A DNA stretch of 10,577 bases from positions 1 to 10,577 of the forward strand of contig CANMEW010000043.1 of assembly GCA_947496905.1 (NCBI GenBank), written 5' to 3'. This stretch comes from Rickettsiales bacterium. GTDB taxonomy: Bacteria > Pseudomonadota > Alphaproteobacteria > Rickettsiales > UBA1997. Below are positions 1 to 7,801 of this stretch, one piece after another; within the stretch, counting starts at the first letter, position 1, and each line of letters starts with the position of its first letter. The notes beneath the pieces were generated by a model. The model did no database searches, was not told the origin of the DNA, and worked only from the letters and a program-made list of their open reading frames with translations. Position numbers and translations under genes: made by a program.

Positions 1-1
1 A

Positions 2-3000
2 GCAGTCACCCCCACCGCTTTAACCCCTGAGCAAATCAAATCCTTCAAAGCTGACTTCACTTCAAACACCCACTATTCTTTCACCCAATCCATCCCAGCC
101 AACGTAAAAACCCGCCTACTCTCTGCCGATGCCGCAGAAACATTCGCTGGAATTAATGGCAGCGCAGAAGGTGTCGCAATTGAAAAAGGTGACGATGATT
201 TTTTCTACGCCACTTCAAACCAGGCTCGTATTTTAAATTACGTTTTAACTGAGCCAGTAAGGCAGGAAAATGAAGGTTTTGACCAATTACCAGAAAGCGT
301 TTGCAACATCATTGATGGCTACAAGAACCCTTCAGAAGGTTACGAGCAAGTGGCAAGCACTGCAAAATTGGCTGTGAATTACAACGAGGAAAATCACGCC
401 GCATCGATGCAAAAAATTTTTAATGAAAGATCTGGCGTTTGTCGGCACCGAGTTGCAGCGATGGAATTTAAACTTCGGACTTCTGTTGCTGAAGGTGGGG
501 CAGGTCTAACCAACGAAAATCTCCGCGTTGTTGGCATTAATGGTAATCACGTTATTTTAGAGCTAAAAAATAGTGACGGCGCTTGGGTGAAGGTTGATTT
601 GGGTGGTGGTGCTGCGAATGAAATTACAGCTCGCGAAGGCGAGGTTTACTCAGCGCCGCAACCTAGTTTGCTGGATTTAGTGCGGGCTGACACTGAGGCG
701 TCTACCACTCATGAAAGCGACAGTGGGGAGGAAAAAAGTAGGAGTAATTCTCCTGCGTCAAAAAATGATCCAGTGGTTAATTATGATCCAGTGGTTAATT
801 CTGGCAGTGAAAGTAGTGGAGAAAATTCTCCTCACCAGACTCCCTCCCCGACACCGGCGCAACAAAAAACCGCAGAAGAATTAGCGAGGGAAGCAGCTGC
901 GCAAGAAGCGGCGGAAGCTCAAAGAAAGTTGGCGCAAGCAAAAGTAGAGCTTTCGAGAAAAGAGACGGCTGCAAAAGCAGCAATGGCGACAAGCCTTCTA
1001 AAAACCACAGAATTGACGCAAGTTCAAAATTCAGATGACCTCAAAACCCAAAGCGTAAGTTCCGGACAAAAGAAAATTCTAATCGTTACTAATCAGCTGG
1101 AGCAGCACAAAAATTTTCTACTGCAAAAGGCGAAGGAATCTGACAGAAAAGTATTTTATATTGACGGCCCAAGAAGCGTCGATCTGCACCGGCTCAGCCT
1201 TAAAATCGCCAATGACAACGACTCACCCACTCCAACTCTAACTAACAAAACACCGCTCGCTCATTTTTTAACAGAGGCAGCAACGAACACACCTCAACCG
1301 CCCCTGCTAATCATCAATTGGCAAGCATTTAACCCGAAGCAAAAGGTAGCCCTCAACAGCTTGCTCGACCAAGAAAGAACGATTAATGGCGAGAAAATTC
1401 CTGACTCCGTTCAAATTATTGGCCTTACTAACTCAGCCTCCAAAGACCCGTCATTCCTGTCTCGGCACGATGCTTGTTTGGAATCAAAAGTAAATTTTGC
1501 GACAGAAGCTTTGGGACGTGTAGTTGCGGTTGCTGATTCTGAGCCAGAGCCAACAACAATTGACCTACAAGGATTTCCTGATTGGAGAAGGCAGCTTTTT
1601 GGAAAAGTTGTTTTAGTCGGAGATCAAATGCGCTGGGAGAAAAGCGAATTCGTTACGGCGTTAGAGTCCAATGGCGAAAATAAAAACCTTCAAATCATCA
1701 ACCTCTCCGCAATTGCTGCCACTGAATTTGAGCGTGAATTTGCACAAGCAAAAGCCGTGGGGAAATTTATTTACCACGGTCACGAAATTCCGCTGAGTGA
1801 GAATGCGAGAATTGAAGCTGTTCGCGGCTCGTTCGATTTTGCTAAATTTGGCAATGATGCTGACAATACTACAAAACCCACGGTTTCTGTTAAAAATTAC
1901 ACAACTCTAAACCTTGCGCCAGAAGGCTGCACGCTGATCAATACCTACCTCTTTGACAGGCTTTTGTGCGACAAGAAAATAGAAAATAGTCAGTACGAAG
2001 AACGTCCAGGCTTGATTGAAACTGCCACCACAGCTGCCGCTGAAGACCAAACAAAAAATTTAAAATTATTCATCTCGTCAGCATTGTCTGAAAGTCAGTG
2101 GTACTGCATGCTGCACCAAGCTCAAACAAGAGGCGTGAATTTAGAGCTTTATTTAGCGCCGGGGGTTGCGCTTCCTGAGGCAGTAAAAACTAGTGAGATT
2201 GGTGGAGAGGAGGAGCGGAAAAGCAGCGCACAATCTGGCAGCGCAGAAGCAAAAAGAATTTTTGTCAGCAATGATCCAAGTAAAACCTTGGAAGAAATTC
2301 TGCGTTCAGAAACTTGGTTTAATGTAACACCACCGCCTAGAATAATCGATGTCGAAGACCTTAGTTACGCAGACTTAATCAAAAAAATTACCTTTGAAAC
2401 CACGGCAGAAGGGTTCAAAAATTTCACAGAAACTGAAAGTGGGTTCCTGTCCGCGCTTAAAGCTGGACAAAGAATAATCCTCAAAGGCGAATTCTCTGCC
2501 GACTTACTCGCAGAGCTTGAGCCATTGCTCGCTGGCAAAGAGCCATTTGTAACAGCAGGTCAAAACTTAACATTAATCATCGAAGACAAAAATTGCCGAA
2601 CTGGTCAGCAATCTTGCGAGCGCCTAAGATGGTTGCCGCAAGACAGCTACGAAATTCGAGCCCATGAAAAAACTGCAGCACCAGAAGTAAAAAATTTATT
2701 TACCGAAACAGAGAGTCTTTTGAGTGATTTAACCAACAGCGCCACCACTTCCGCAGAATTTGTAGCAGCTAGAAAAAACGCCATGACCAATGCCCTTCAA
2801 GCAAATCCAATGGTTGCATTGGTTGGCGAAAGTGGTGTTGGTAAAAGTGGTTTGATTAAAATGTTTGAGAGGGACGAGAAAGAAAGCGTGGCAGTTTACC
2901 GCGAGTTAAATGCCTTGGAGAGTTGGGCAAATGACGATTCAGCAAAAACTAAAATTCTTTTTATTGACGAGTCCAACATTGAGGATTCTCACTTCACGAT

Positions 3001-4963
3001 GTTCTCTCCGTTGAAACCGGACGGCGACAAAAATATTTTCTACCAAGGAAAATTTTACCCACTCGACCAAAATCACAAAGTAGTCTTCGCCCACAATTCC
3101 ATTGAATACGGGGGCGGAAGGGTTGCACAAAAACTTTTTGCCGACGGAACAGTTCCAGTAATTTGTCTGGTGGATTTTCTCTCCAGCTACATCTACGAAG
3201 AAATTCTCAAAAAATCGATTTACGAGAAATTAGGTGTCGCGATTAAGACTCAAAAAACGGAGGAGCAATTTAAGCAAATCTGTCAACCACTAATCGAAGA
3301 ATACCAATCTCAAGGCAATCATGACACAGTAAGAGAGCTGCAGGAAAAAGTTCTGCTGAAGCTAGTTGAGCAAGAAGAAGTTCAGTCCCTACAAACTGGA
3401 AACTTCACCTCCACAGCAGACACAAAGACGGTGGAAGAAGTTTTGGGAAGAGCCTTGAGCGTTAGGCAAAAACAAAGAAGCGGGGAATTTCCAAGTGAAG
3501 CTGTTGGCTTAAATGGAGTTTTAATCGAAGGAGATTCTGGCACGGGGAAAAGTGAGTTAATTAAAGCAATGCTGGCCTCGCAAAGCATTACTGAGCAAAA
3601 ACTTGGAAGTGAAGAGAGTGCTGTTGCGACAACATCTTCAACGCAGCAGCACTTCTACAAAATTGAAGCCAGCATGCGTTTGAAAGAAAAAAGAGAAATC
3701 ATCCGCAGGGCTTTTTTTGAAGGAAATATTGTGTGGATTGATGAGCTCAACAGCTGCATCGACGAAGGTTTGGAAAAAATTCTAAATGCCGCTTTGACGG
3801 GGGATGCTAGATCTTTTGTTGGAAATGGAGAAGAGCTCACAACGCCAGTTCCAGGATTCATGCTAATTTCGAGCGTCAATTCTGTAGTGCTTGAAGGTAG
3901 ATCCACAATCAGCCCTGCACTTCGCCATCGCAGCAATGTTGTTGCAGCAAAATCTCTGAGAGAATATTCGCAAGAAAGTCTGGCCACAATTGTTGAGAGC
4001 TGGATTGATGGTGATGAAGAGTCTAAAAAAATTGCTAATGACGTTGATTCTGCTGACGCAAAAGAAGTGCGAAAAAACATTGCCAGCAATGTGGCCAAAG
4101 ATTTTAAAGAATGTTTGGGATGCGTTGAGGGTGCGAACTTAAATTTACGAACATTGCGCAGCAAGTTGCCTGAAATTTTACCAACGCACAAAGAAGCTGT
4201 TTTGGCGAGAAAAGCTCTCGAAAGCCTGTCTGCAACACCAGCACAAACCATTCCATCCACTGCTCCGTTGTTGGATCACCTTGCCGAGGTGAAGAAAGAG
4301 ACTGCGGATAAAAAATCTACAACGCCACCTCCGTCACCACATCAATCTCCTGCGACGACACATACTCCACCGCCAGCTCCACCTGTCAAAAAGACTGCTA
4401 CGCCTACCAACAAAACTGACAAGCAAGAAGTCGATGAGCTCAAAGAAAAATTCCAAGAAACCCTCAAAATTGAAAGTGAAGAAAAATTTACTGAGAGGAT
4501 GAGTAAATCTTACAGGATCAAGGCTGAACTAGCTGAAAAAACCAAATTTGATTTACAAAAAGCTGTGGAGCAAAAAGACAAGGTTGCAGCAAATAAATTT
4601 TACCGAGCTTTAAAAAGATTTAATGATGGAAAGTTCGAGAATCTTACCGTTGTGGACTTCAATATTTTAGCAGATTGGCACAATTTGAATAAAGCTGGCA
4701 CAGCTGCAGACGTTGGGAAAATTAATTTTCTTGATGGCGCCTTTCAAAAAAATGGAAAAAAAGATTACAAAAAAATCAAAGAGCATGTTGAGGCGGAGTC
4801 GGAAAAGATTGCCACTTTGTTAAAAGAAAAACATCCGCTAGAAGAAGTCGCCACAACACCTGAGACACCTTCCGCCTCCCCCTCGTCAAATCCTAAGCCA
4901 ATCGAGTTCCAGAAATTTAAAGAGTTTGTAAAAGGGCAAACAAATAGCGAAGCAAGAGGGTAG
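2..4963 (+). CDS. Giant multi-module AAA+ ATPase (dynein/midasin-like architecture), 5' end outside the window
   Basis: The frame is open from the first complete codon at nt 2 to the TAG at 4961-4963 (1653 residues, counted here from nt 2), so the gene starts left of the window. The GTG at 350 is only an internal codon. Two modules look active. Module A has Walker A GESGVGKS (942-949), Walker B ILFIDES (about 983-989) and a sensor-like AHNS (about 1030). Module B has GDSGTGKS (1177-1184), Walker B VWIDEL with D1247/E1248, sensor N1293, then GRSTISPALRHR, which resembles the post-sensor segment of midasin/dynein/MoxR-type modules. Upstream, KILIVTNQ (about 358) to GLTNSAS (about 475), GKVVLVGDQMRWEKSEF (about 535) and GQRIILKGEFS (about 823) look like AAA-type folds that lost Walker A. 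Ser/Pro linkers lie at 222-289 and 1441-1475. A charged Ala-rich helix spans 290-328, and the tail is Lys/Glu-rich and helical. No transmembrane segment or MIDAS DxSxS motif was seen in the visible part. AAA+ identity is firm; the module count and role are inference. The protein probably remodels or moves a protein substrate. Confidence 0.85.
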   Translation, partial: AVTPTALTPEQIKSFKADFTSNTHYSFTQSIPANVKTRLLSADAAETFAGINGSAEGVAIEKGDDDFFYATSNQARILNYVLTEPVRQENEGFDQLPESVCNIIDGYKNPSEGYEQVASTAKLAVNYNEENHAASMQKIFNERSGVCRHRVAAMEFKLRTSVAEGGAGLTNENLRVVGINGNHVILELKNSDGAWVKVDLGGGAANEITAREGEVYSAPQPSLLDLVRADTEASTTHESDSGEEKSRSNSPASKNDPVVNYDPVVNSGSESSGENSPHQTPSPTPAQQKTAEELAREAAAQEAAEAQRKLAQAKVELSRKETAAKAAMATSLLKTTELTQVQNSDDLKTQSVSSGQKKILIVTNQLEQHKNFLLQKAKESDRKVFYIDGPRSVDLHRLSLKIANDNDSPTPTLTNKTPLAHFLTEAATNTPQPPLLIINWQAFNPKQKVALNSLLDQERTINGEKIPDSVQIIGLTNSASKDPSFLSRHDACLESKVNFATEALGRVVAVADSEPEPTTIDLQGFPDWRRQLFGKVVLVGDQMRWEKSEFVTALESNGENKNLQIINLSAIAATEFEREFAQAKAVGKFIYHGHEIPLSENARIEAVRGSFDFAKFGNDADNTTKPTVSVKNYTTLNLAPEGCTLINTYLFDRLLCDKKIENSQYEERPGLIETATTAAAEDQTKNLKLFISSALSESQWYCMLHQAQTRGVNLELYLAPGVALPEAVKTSEIGGEEERKSSAQSGSAEAKRIFVSNDPSKTLEEILRSETWFNVTPPPRIIDVEDLSYADLIKKITFETTAEGFKNFTETESGFLSALKAGQRIILKGEFSADLLAELEPLLAGKEPFVTAGQNLTLIIEDKNCRTGQQSCERLRWLPQDSYEIRAHEKTAAPEVKNLFTETESLLSDLTNSATTSAEFVAARKNAMTNALQANPMVALVGESGVGKSGLIKMFERDEKESVAVYRELNALESWANDDSAKTKILFIDESNIEDSHFTMFSPLKPDGDKNIFYQGKFYPLDQNHKVVFAHNSIEYGGGRVAQKLFADGTVPVICLVDFLSSYIYEEILKKSIYEKLGVAIKTQKTEEQFKQICQPLIEEYQSQGNHDTVRELQEKVLLKLVEQEEVQSLQTGNFTSTADTKTVEEVLGRALSVRQKQRSGEFPSEAVGLNGVLIEGDSGTGKSELIKAMLASQSITEQKLGSEESAVATTSSTQQHFYKIEASMRLKEKREIIRRAFFEGNIVWIDELNSCIDEGLEKILNAALTGDARSFVGNGEELTTPVPGFMLISSVNSVVLEGRSTISPALRHRSNVVAAKSLREYSQESLATIVESWIDGDEESKKIANDVDSADAKEVRKNIASNVAKDFKECLGCVEGANLNLRTLRSKLPEILPTHKEAVLARKALESLSATPAQTIPSTAPLLDHLAEVKKETADKKSTTPPPSPHQSPATTHTPPPAPPVKKTATPTNKTDKQEVDELKEKFQETLKIESEEKFTERMSKSYRIKAELAEKTKFDLQKAVEQKDKVAANKFYRALKRFNDGKFENLTVVDFNILADWHNLNKAGTAADVGKINFLDGAFQKNGKKDYKKIKEHVEAESEKIATLLKEKHPLEEVATTPETPSASPSSNPKPIEFQKFKEFVKGQTNSEARG
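766..801 (+). repeat. Two tandem copies of an 18-bp unit inside the giant gene
   Basis: The unit TGATCCAGTGGTTAATT plus one variable base (A, then C) occurs at 766-783 and 784-801. It is in frame and encodes DPVVNY followed by DPVVNS within the low-complexity Ser/Pro/Glu linker. The near-perfect nucleotide identity suggests a recent in-frame duplication by slippage, in a part of the protein where length is probably unconstrained. Confidence 0.9.
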
Positions 4964-4975
4964 GCGTCAGCATTT

Positions 4976-5028
4976 AAGTCGGGGGATTTGACTAAGTTGA
5001 AAAAACTAAAAAAAGAATCACCCGACTT
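4976..5028. repeat. Imperfect inverted repeat just after the giant gene
   Basis: AAGTCGGGGGATT (4976-4988) pairs with AATCACCCGACTT (5016-5028) at 12 of 13 positions, around a 27-base A-rich loop. Weaker symmetry continues outward: AAGAGGGTAGGC at the end of the giant gene mirrors GCCACCCTCTT near 5057-5067. The whole spacer is therefore a nested palindrome. No U-tract follows the inner stem, so it is not itself a standard terminator. It may be a dispersed palindromic element or an RNA processing structure. Confidence 0.7.
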
Positions 5029-5029
5029 G
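5018..5029 (+). repeat. TCACCCGACTTG short repeat, copy 1 of 3
   Basis: This 12-mer recurs exactly at 5775-5786 and 8042-8053. The two intergenic copies share a longer context, AATCACCCGACTTG followed by A or G and then ATC, and both follow an A-rich run. The third copy is inside fumC, encoding part of FSPDLAD. Copy 1 is also the right arm of the adjacent inverted repeat. The function is unknown. Confidence 0.6.
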
Positions 5030-5058
5030 AATCGCAGCTTCGTCTAGCGATCCAAGCC

Positions 5059-5090
5059 ACCCTCTTTTTCAAAGAGGGTTTTGCCTCGTT
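5059..5090 (+). terminator. Rho-independent terminator of the giant gene
   Basis: ACCCTCTTT (5059-5067), loop TTC, AAAGAGGGT (5071-5079) form a perfect 9-bp stem. It is followed by TTT, GCCTCG and then a run of seven or more T from 5089. It lies about 95 bases past the giant gene's stop and ahead of tsaE, so the two are probably separate transcription units. Confidence 0.7.
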
Positions 5091-5197
5091 TTTTTAACCA
5101 TCTAGCGGCACTTTTGGATGGCGTTTCCTCAATTTTGCCCGCGCGGTCAAAATCTTTTTTAAAAACCACTCCAGCGGAAACAAAATCCCCAACAAAA

Positions 5198-5641
5198 ATG
5201 ACTGAGAATACAAAAAAACAGATCCGCATTAATTCAAAAAGCGAAATGGTTGATTTCGCGAATGAAGTGGCGTCTAAGGCGCAGGCTGGCGATGTGATTG
5301 CTTTGAAGGGAACTTTGGGCGCGGGTAAAAGTTTTTTTGCGAAAAATTTTGTGAATTTCTTAAGCGAGAAAGAACTGTCGGTTTTGAGTCCAACCTTCAA
5401 CTTAGTTTACTCTTACAACACAAAAAAAGGTGAAGTTTTTCACTTCGATTTCTACCGCTTAAAATCAGCTGAAGAGCTTGAAAATATTGGATTCTTTGAC
5501 GCGTTGCAAAGTGGAATTTGCCTGATCGAATGGCCGGAAATTGCCGAGGAATTTTTCCCAAAAAAATATTTAGAAATCGAAATCAAAACCACTCTTTCCG
5601 CAAATGAAGAAGCGCGAGAAATTTTGCTGAAAACGGGGTGA
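5198..5641 (+). CDS. tsaE: tRNA threonylcarbamoyladenosine biosynthesis ATPase TsaE
   Basis: TsaE is the small cytoplasmic ATPase that, with TsaB and TsaD, drives threonylcarbamoyl transfer to A37 of ANN-decoding tRNAs (t6A). The 147-residue product matches the usual family length of about 150. Visible motifs are Walker A GTLGAGKS (38-45), SPTF (64-67), the HFDFYRL block (82-88) and the LIEWPE block (109-114), all in family order. I chose the ATG at 5198. The frame remains open upstream to a TTG at 5081, but that codon lies in the T-tract of the preceding terminator and would add 39 residues with no counterpart in the family. No Shine-Dalgarno sequence precedes the ATG (leader CCCCAACAAAA). 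The stop is TGA. Confidence 0.93.
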   Translation: MTENTKKQIRINSKSEMVDFANEVASKAQAGDVIALKGTLGAGKSFFAKNFVNFLSEKELSVLSPTFNLVYSYNTKKGEVFHFDFYRLKSAEELENIGFFDALQSGICLIEWPEIAEEFFPKKYLEIEIKTTLSANEEAREILLKTG

Positions 5642-5671
5642 TTTTTAGTGGCGCTCTTAGGATGATTTTTC

Positions 5672-5702
5672 TTGAAAAGTGAACGGGGCGTTCACTTTTC
5701 AA
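5672..5702. promoter_or_regulatory. Perfect 13-bp hairpin between tsaE and rnd
   Basis: TTGAAAAGTGAAC (5672-5684), loop GGGGC (5685-5689) and GTTCACTTTTCAA (5690-5702) are exactly complementary. It starts 30 bases after the tsaE stop. It is flanked by T-rich sequence on the left and A-rich sequence on the right, so neither strand has a clear U-tract beyond the stem. It could attenuate or terminate tsaE transcription, be an RNA stability or processing stem, or be a dyad bound by a regulator. The structure is certain; the role is not. Confidence 0.75.
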
Positions 5703-5774
5703 AAAATTGGAGCCAGTAGAATCAAGGGTTTGCGGGTGGTACCCTGTCAAATTCGCGAGTTTTACGAAAAAAAA

Positions 5775-5786
5775 TCACCCGACTTG
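5775..5786 (+). repeat. TCACCCGACTTG short repeat, copy 2 of 3
   Basis: Exact copy of the 12-mer at 5018-5029, here in the tsaE-rnd spacer 33 bases before the rnd start. It follows a run of eight A and is followed by GATC. It has no local inverted partner comparable to that of copy 1. Confidence 0.55.
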
Positions 5787-5818
5787 GATCAACATTTTTT
5801 AACCCAGATCCACCATCA

Positions 5819-6907
5819 ATGGAAAATTTTTACGTCACATCGCAACCGCAATTGCAGCGGGTCATCGAATTAATTGAGGAAGCGAAATGCGTGGCTCTGG
5901 ACACTGAATTCACTCGTGAGACCACTTACTACCCAATCCTCTCCATCATCCAAGTCGCCGTAAAAAATTCCTCCGGCGAGCAAGAAACTTTTGTCGTCGA
6001 CTGCATTTCTGGCGTCGATTTAAGCGCATTATTCGGCGTCATCGCCAATCCAAAAATCACCAAAATTCTTCACTCCTCAACACAAGACTTACAAATTTTT
6101 TACCACGAATCCGGCCTACTGCCAAGCAATGTCATGGATACGCAAATCATGGCGAATTTCTGCGGCTTTGGTTTCAATGTAGGCTATTCAAGTTTGGTAG
6201 AAAAATTCTTTGATCGGCATCTAGACAAAAAACAGCAGAGGAGTGATTGGCAGCGTCGCCCATTAAGCACGCAGCAATTGGAATACGCGCTTTTGGACGT
6301 AGTTTTTTTGGAAGAAATTTACGAAAAATTTTTGGAAATTTTAAATGCAGAAAATCGCCTGAACTGGTGCCATGAGGAGATGCAAAGTTTCACCAACAAA
6401 ACCTTATTTCGAACTGACGAGGATCTTAACAAAAAAATTTCATTCCGAAATAAAAATGCGGCGCAGATTTTTTGTTTAAAAAAATTGGTGTTGTGGCGCG
6501 AAGATTGGGCAAAAAAAACTAACGTTCCGAGACGCCATTTTTTGAAGGATGAGGTGCTAGAAAAAATTGCCGCAGATGCTTCAATTGAAGGGGTTAAGAG
6601 TTTTAATTTTACCACTGAAATGCTTGCCGGAATAAATGAAATTCTCGCTGAAAAAAATGAATTTTCTAACAAAAATTCTGTCGAAAAAAAGAAATTTTTT
6701 TTAAGCGAAGAGCAAAAGAATCGCTACCAAGAAACAAAAAAATTAATCTCCAAAATCGCCACAAAAGAAAATTTCAAAGAACAATTTTTAGTCACGAATT
6801 CCGACCTAGAAAAAATGGTGCGTGAGCAAAAATTTTTTAATGAAAAACTTACCGGCTGGCGACAACGGCTATTTGGCGCAGAACTCGGCTCACTACTTCT
6901 CTCTTAA
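5819..6907 (+). CDS. rnd: Ribonuclease D
   Basis: This is a 3'-5' exoribonuclease of the DEDDy superfamily that trims the 3' ends of tRNA precursors and other small RNAs in the cytoplasm. The 362 residues are close to the 375 of the E. coli enzyme. Exo I is ALDTEF with D28 and E30, Exo II is HSSTQDLQIFY with D90, and Exo III is YALLD with Y156 and D160, so the metal-binding set and catalytic Tyr are complete. Residues about 205-285 (segment starting AAQIFCLKKLVLWRE) fit an HRDC domain, and the C-terminal part is a lysine-rich helical region. The ATG at 5819 gives a family-typical N-terminus (MENFYVTSQPQL). No Shine-Dalgarno site is seen upstream (GATCCACCATCA). Only 17 bases separate the stop from tpiA, which suggests co-transcription. 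Confidence 0.93.
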   Translation: MENFYVTSQPQLQRVIELIEEAKCVALDTEFTRETTYYPILSIIQVAVKNSSGEQETFVVDCISGVDLSALFGVIANPKITKILHSSTQDLQIFYHESGLLPSNVMDTQIMANFCGFGFNVGYSSLVEKFFDRHLDKKQQRSDWQRRPLSTQQLEYALLDVVFLEEIYEKFLEILNAENRLNWCHEEMQSFTNKTLFRTDEDLNKKISFRNKNAAQIFCLKKLVLWREDWAKKTNVPRRHFLKDEVLEKIAADASIEGVKSFNFTTEMLAGINEILAEKNEFSNKNSVEKKKFFLSEEQKNRYQETKKLISKIATKENFKEQFLVTNSDLEKMVREQKFFNEKLTGWRQRLFGAELGSLLLS

Positions 6908-6924
6908 CAAATCACTAAAAAATC

Positions 6925-7776
6925 ATGAAAATCATCGTAGCAAACTGGAAAATGAATCACGCTTTTGACGAGGCTGACGCTTGGATCGAAAGTTTTTTCA
7001 AAAATTTTTCTGGAAAATCTGAGCAGCTAAATGACGTGGAAATGGTGGTCTGTCCGCCAGTTTTGATGCTGGATTACATTGACAGCGAATTGATGGATGA
7101 CGGCTTCAAGCAGCTAGAAGAAATCATGAAAAATGAACAGAAGGAAATGGAAGATTTTTCTCCAGAAGAACTGACCGAAACCGTGTTAACCAATCGTCCT
7201 TTCAAGCTTGGAGCGCAAGATTGCCACCAAGAGCTGGTGGGATCCTTCACCGGCGACATTAGCGCTTCAATGCTAACAAAAGTTGGATGCGAATATGTAA
7301 TTCTTGGGCATTCAGAACGTCGTCTCGCTCCACATTTTGAAACTAACGAAATTGTCGCAAAAAAAATAGAATCCGCATTAAGTCAAAACTTGACGCCAAT
7401 CATCTGTGTGGGCGAAAGCAGGTCAACGAGAGACTCCGGACAACATTTAGAATTCATCTCTCAGCAAATTGTAAATTCAATTCCGCATGCAGAAGCCGGA
7501 ACTTTTAAAAAATTAATCATTGCCTACGAACCAATTTGGTCGATCGGCACTGGCATCACGCCAACAGTCGAGCAAATTTCTGAAGTAACGCAGTTGGTTA
7601 GAAAAATTTTTAGCGAAGAATTTTTCGGAATAGCTGAGGAATATTTTCTGCTTTACGGCGGCTCCGTTACTTCAAAAAATTCCAAAGAAATTTTAGCAAT
7701 TCCTGGAATCAATGGGTTGCTCGTAGGCAGCGCTAGCCTTGATGCCGAGGAGTTTGTCAACATCGCGGCATCTTAA
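6925..7776 (+). CDS. tpiA: Triosephosphate isomerase with an internal insertion
   Basis: TpiA interconverts dihydroxyacetone phosphate and glyceraldehyde 3-phosphate in glycolysis and gluconeogenesis. Expected landmarks are present: N7 and K9 in ANWKMN, the electrophilic His H129 in GHSERR, the catalytic base E202 in AYEPIW followed by the SIGTG loop, and the phosphate-binding YGGSV and GLLVGSASL segments. The product is 283 residues against about 250 for the family. The excess sits between CPP (43-45) and LGAQD (95-99), where about 53 residues replace the usual 20-25. This acidic segment (about 58-90, with EEIMKNEQKEMEDFSPEEL) lies outside the catalytic loops, so activity should be retained. 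The start at 6925 has no Shine-Dalgarno site. The gene lies 17 bases after rnd and 25 before fumC. Confidence 0.95.
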   Translation: MKIIVANWKMNHAFDEADAWIESFFKNFSGKSEQLNDVEMVVCPPVLMLDYIDSELMDDGFKQLEEIMKNEQKEMEDFSPEELTETVLTNRPFKLGAQDCHQELVGSFTGDISASMLTKVGCEYVILGHSERRLAPHFETNEIVAKKIESALSQNLTPIICVGESRSTRDSGQHLEFISQQIVNSIPHAEAGTFKKLIIAYEPIWSIGTGITPTVEQISEVTQLVRKIFSEEFFGIAEEYFLLYGGSVTSKNSKEILAIPGINGLLVGSASLDAEEFVNIAAS

Positions 7777-7801
7777 AAAACCCAACTAATTCACAAATCA
7801 C

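Noticed and set aside
3655..4260. 201-residue open frame on the minus strand inside the giant gene
   Set aside because: It is antisense to the strongest AAA module (P-loop B flank, Walker B, sensor); its Ser/Leu-rich composition is that of a complement of coding DNA and no motif is seen.
5081..5197. Upstream TTG start for tsaE
   Set aside because: It lies in the T-tract of a terminator and adds 39 residues not found in TsaE proteins.
5044..5400. Minus-strand frame of 118 codons overlapping the tsaE start
   Set aside because: Its first two-thirds are antisense to conserved TsaE motifs. The intergenic tail looks slightly coding-like, but no start or family supports it.
5679..5873. 64-codon frame between tsaE and rnd
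   Set aside because: It starts within the 13-bp hairpin, overlaps the rnd start in another frame and shows no recognisable domain.
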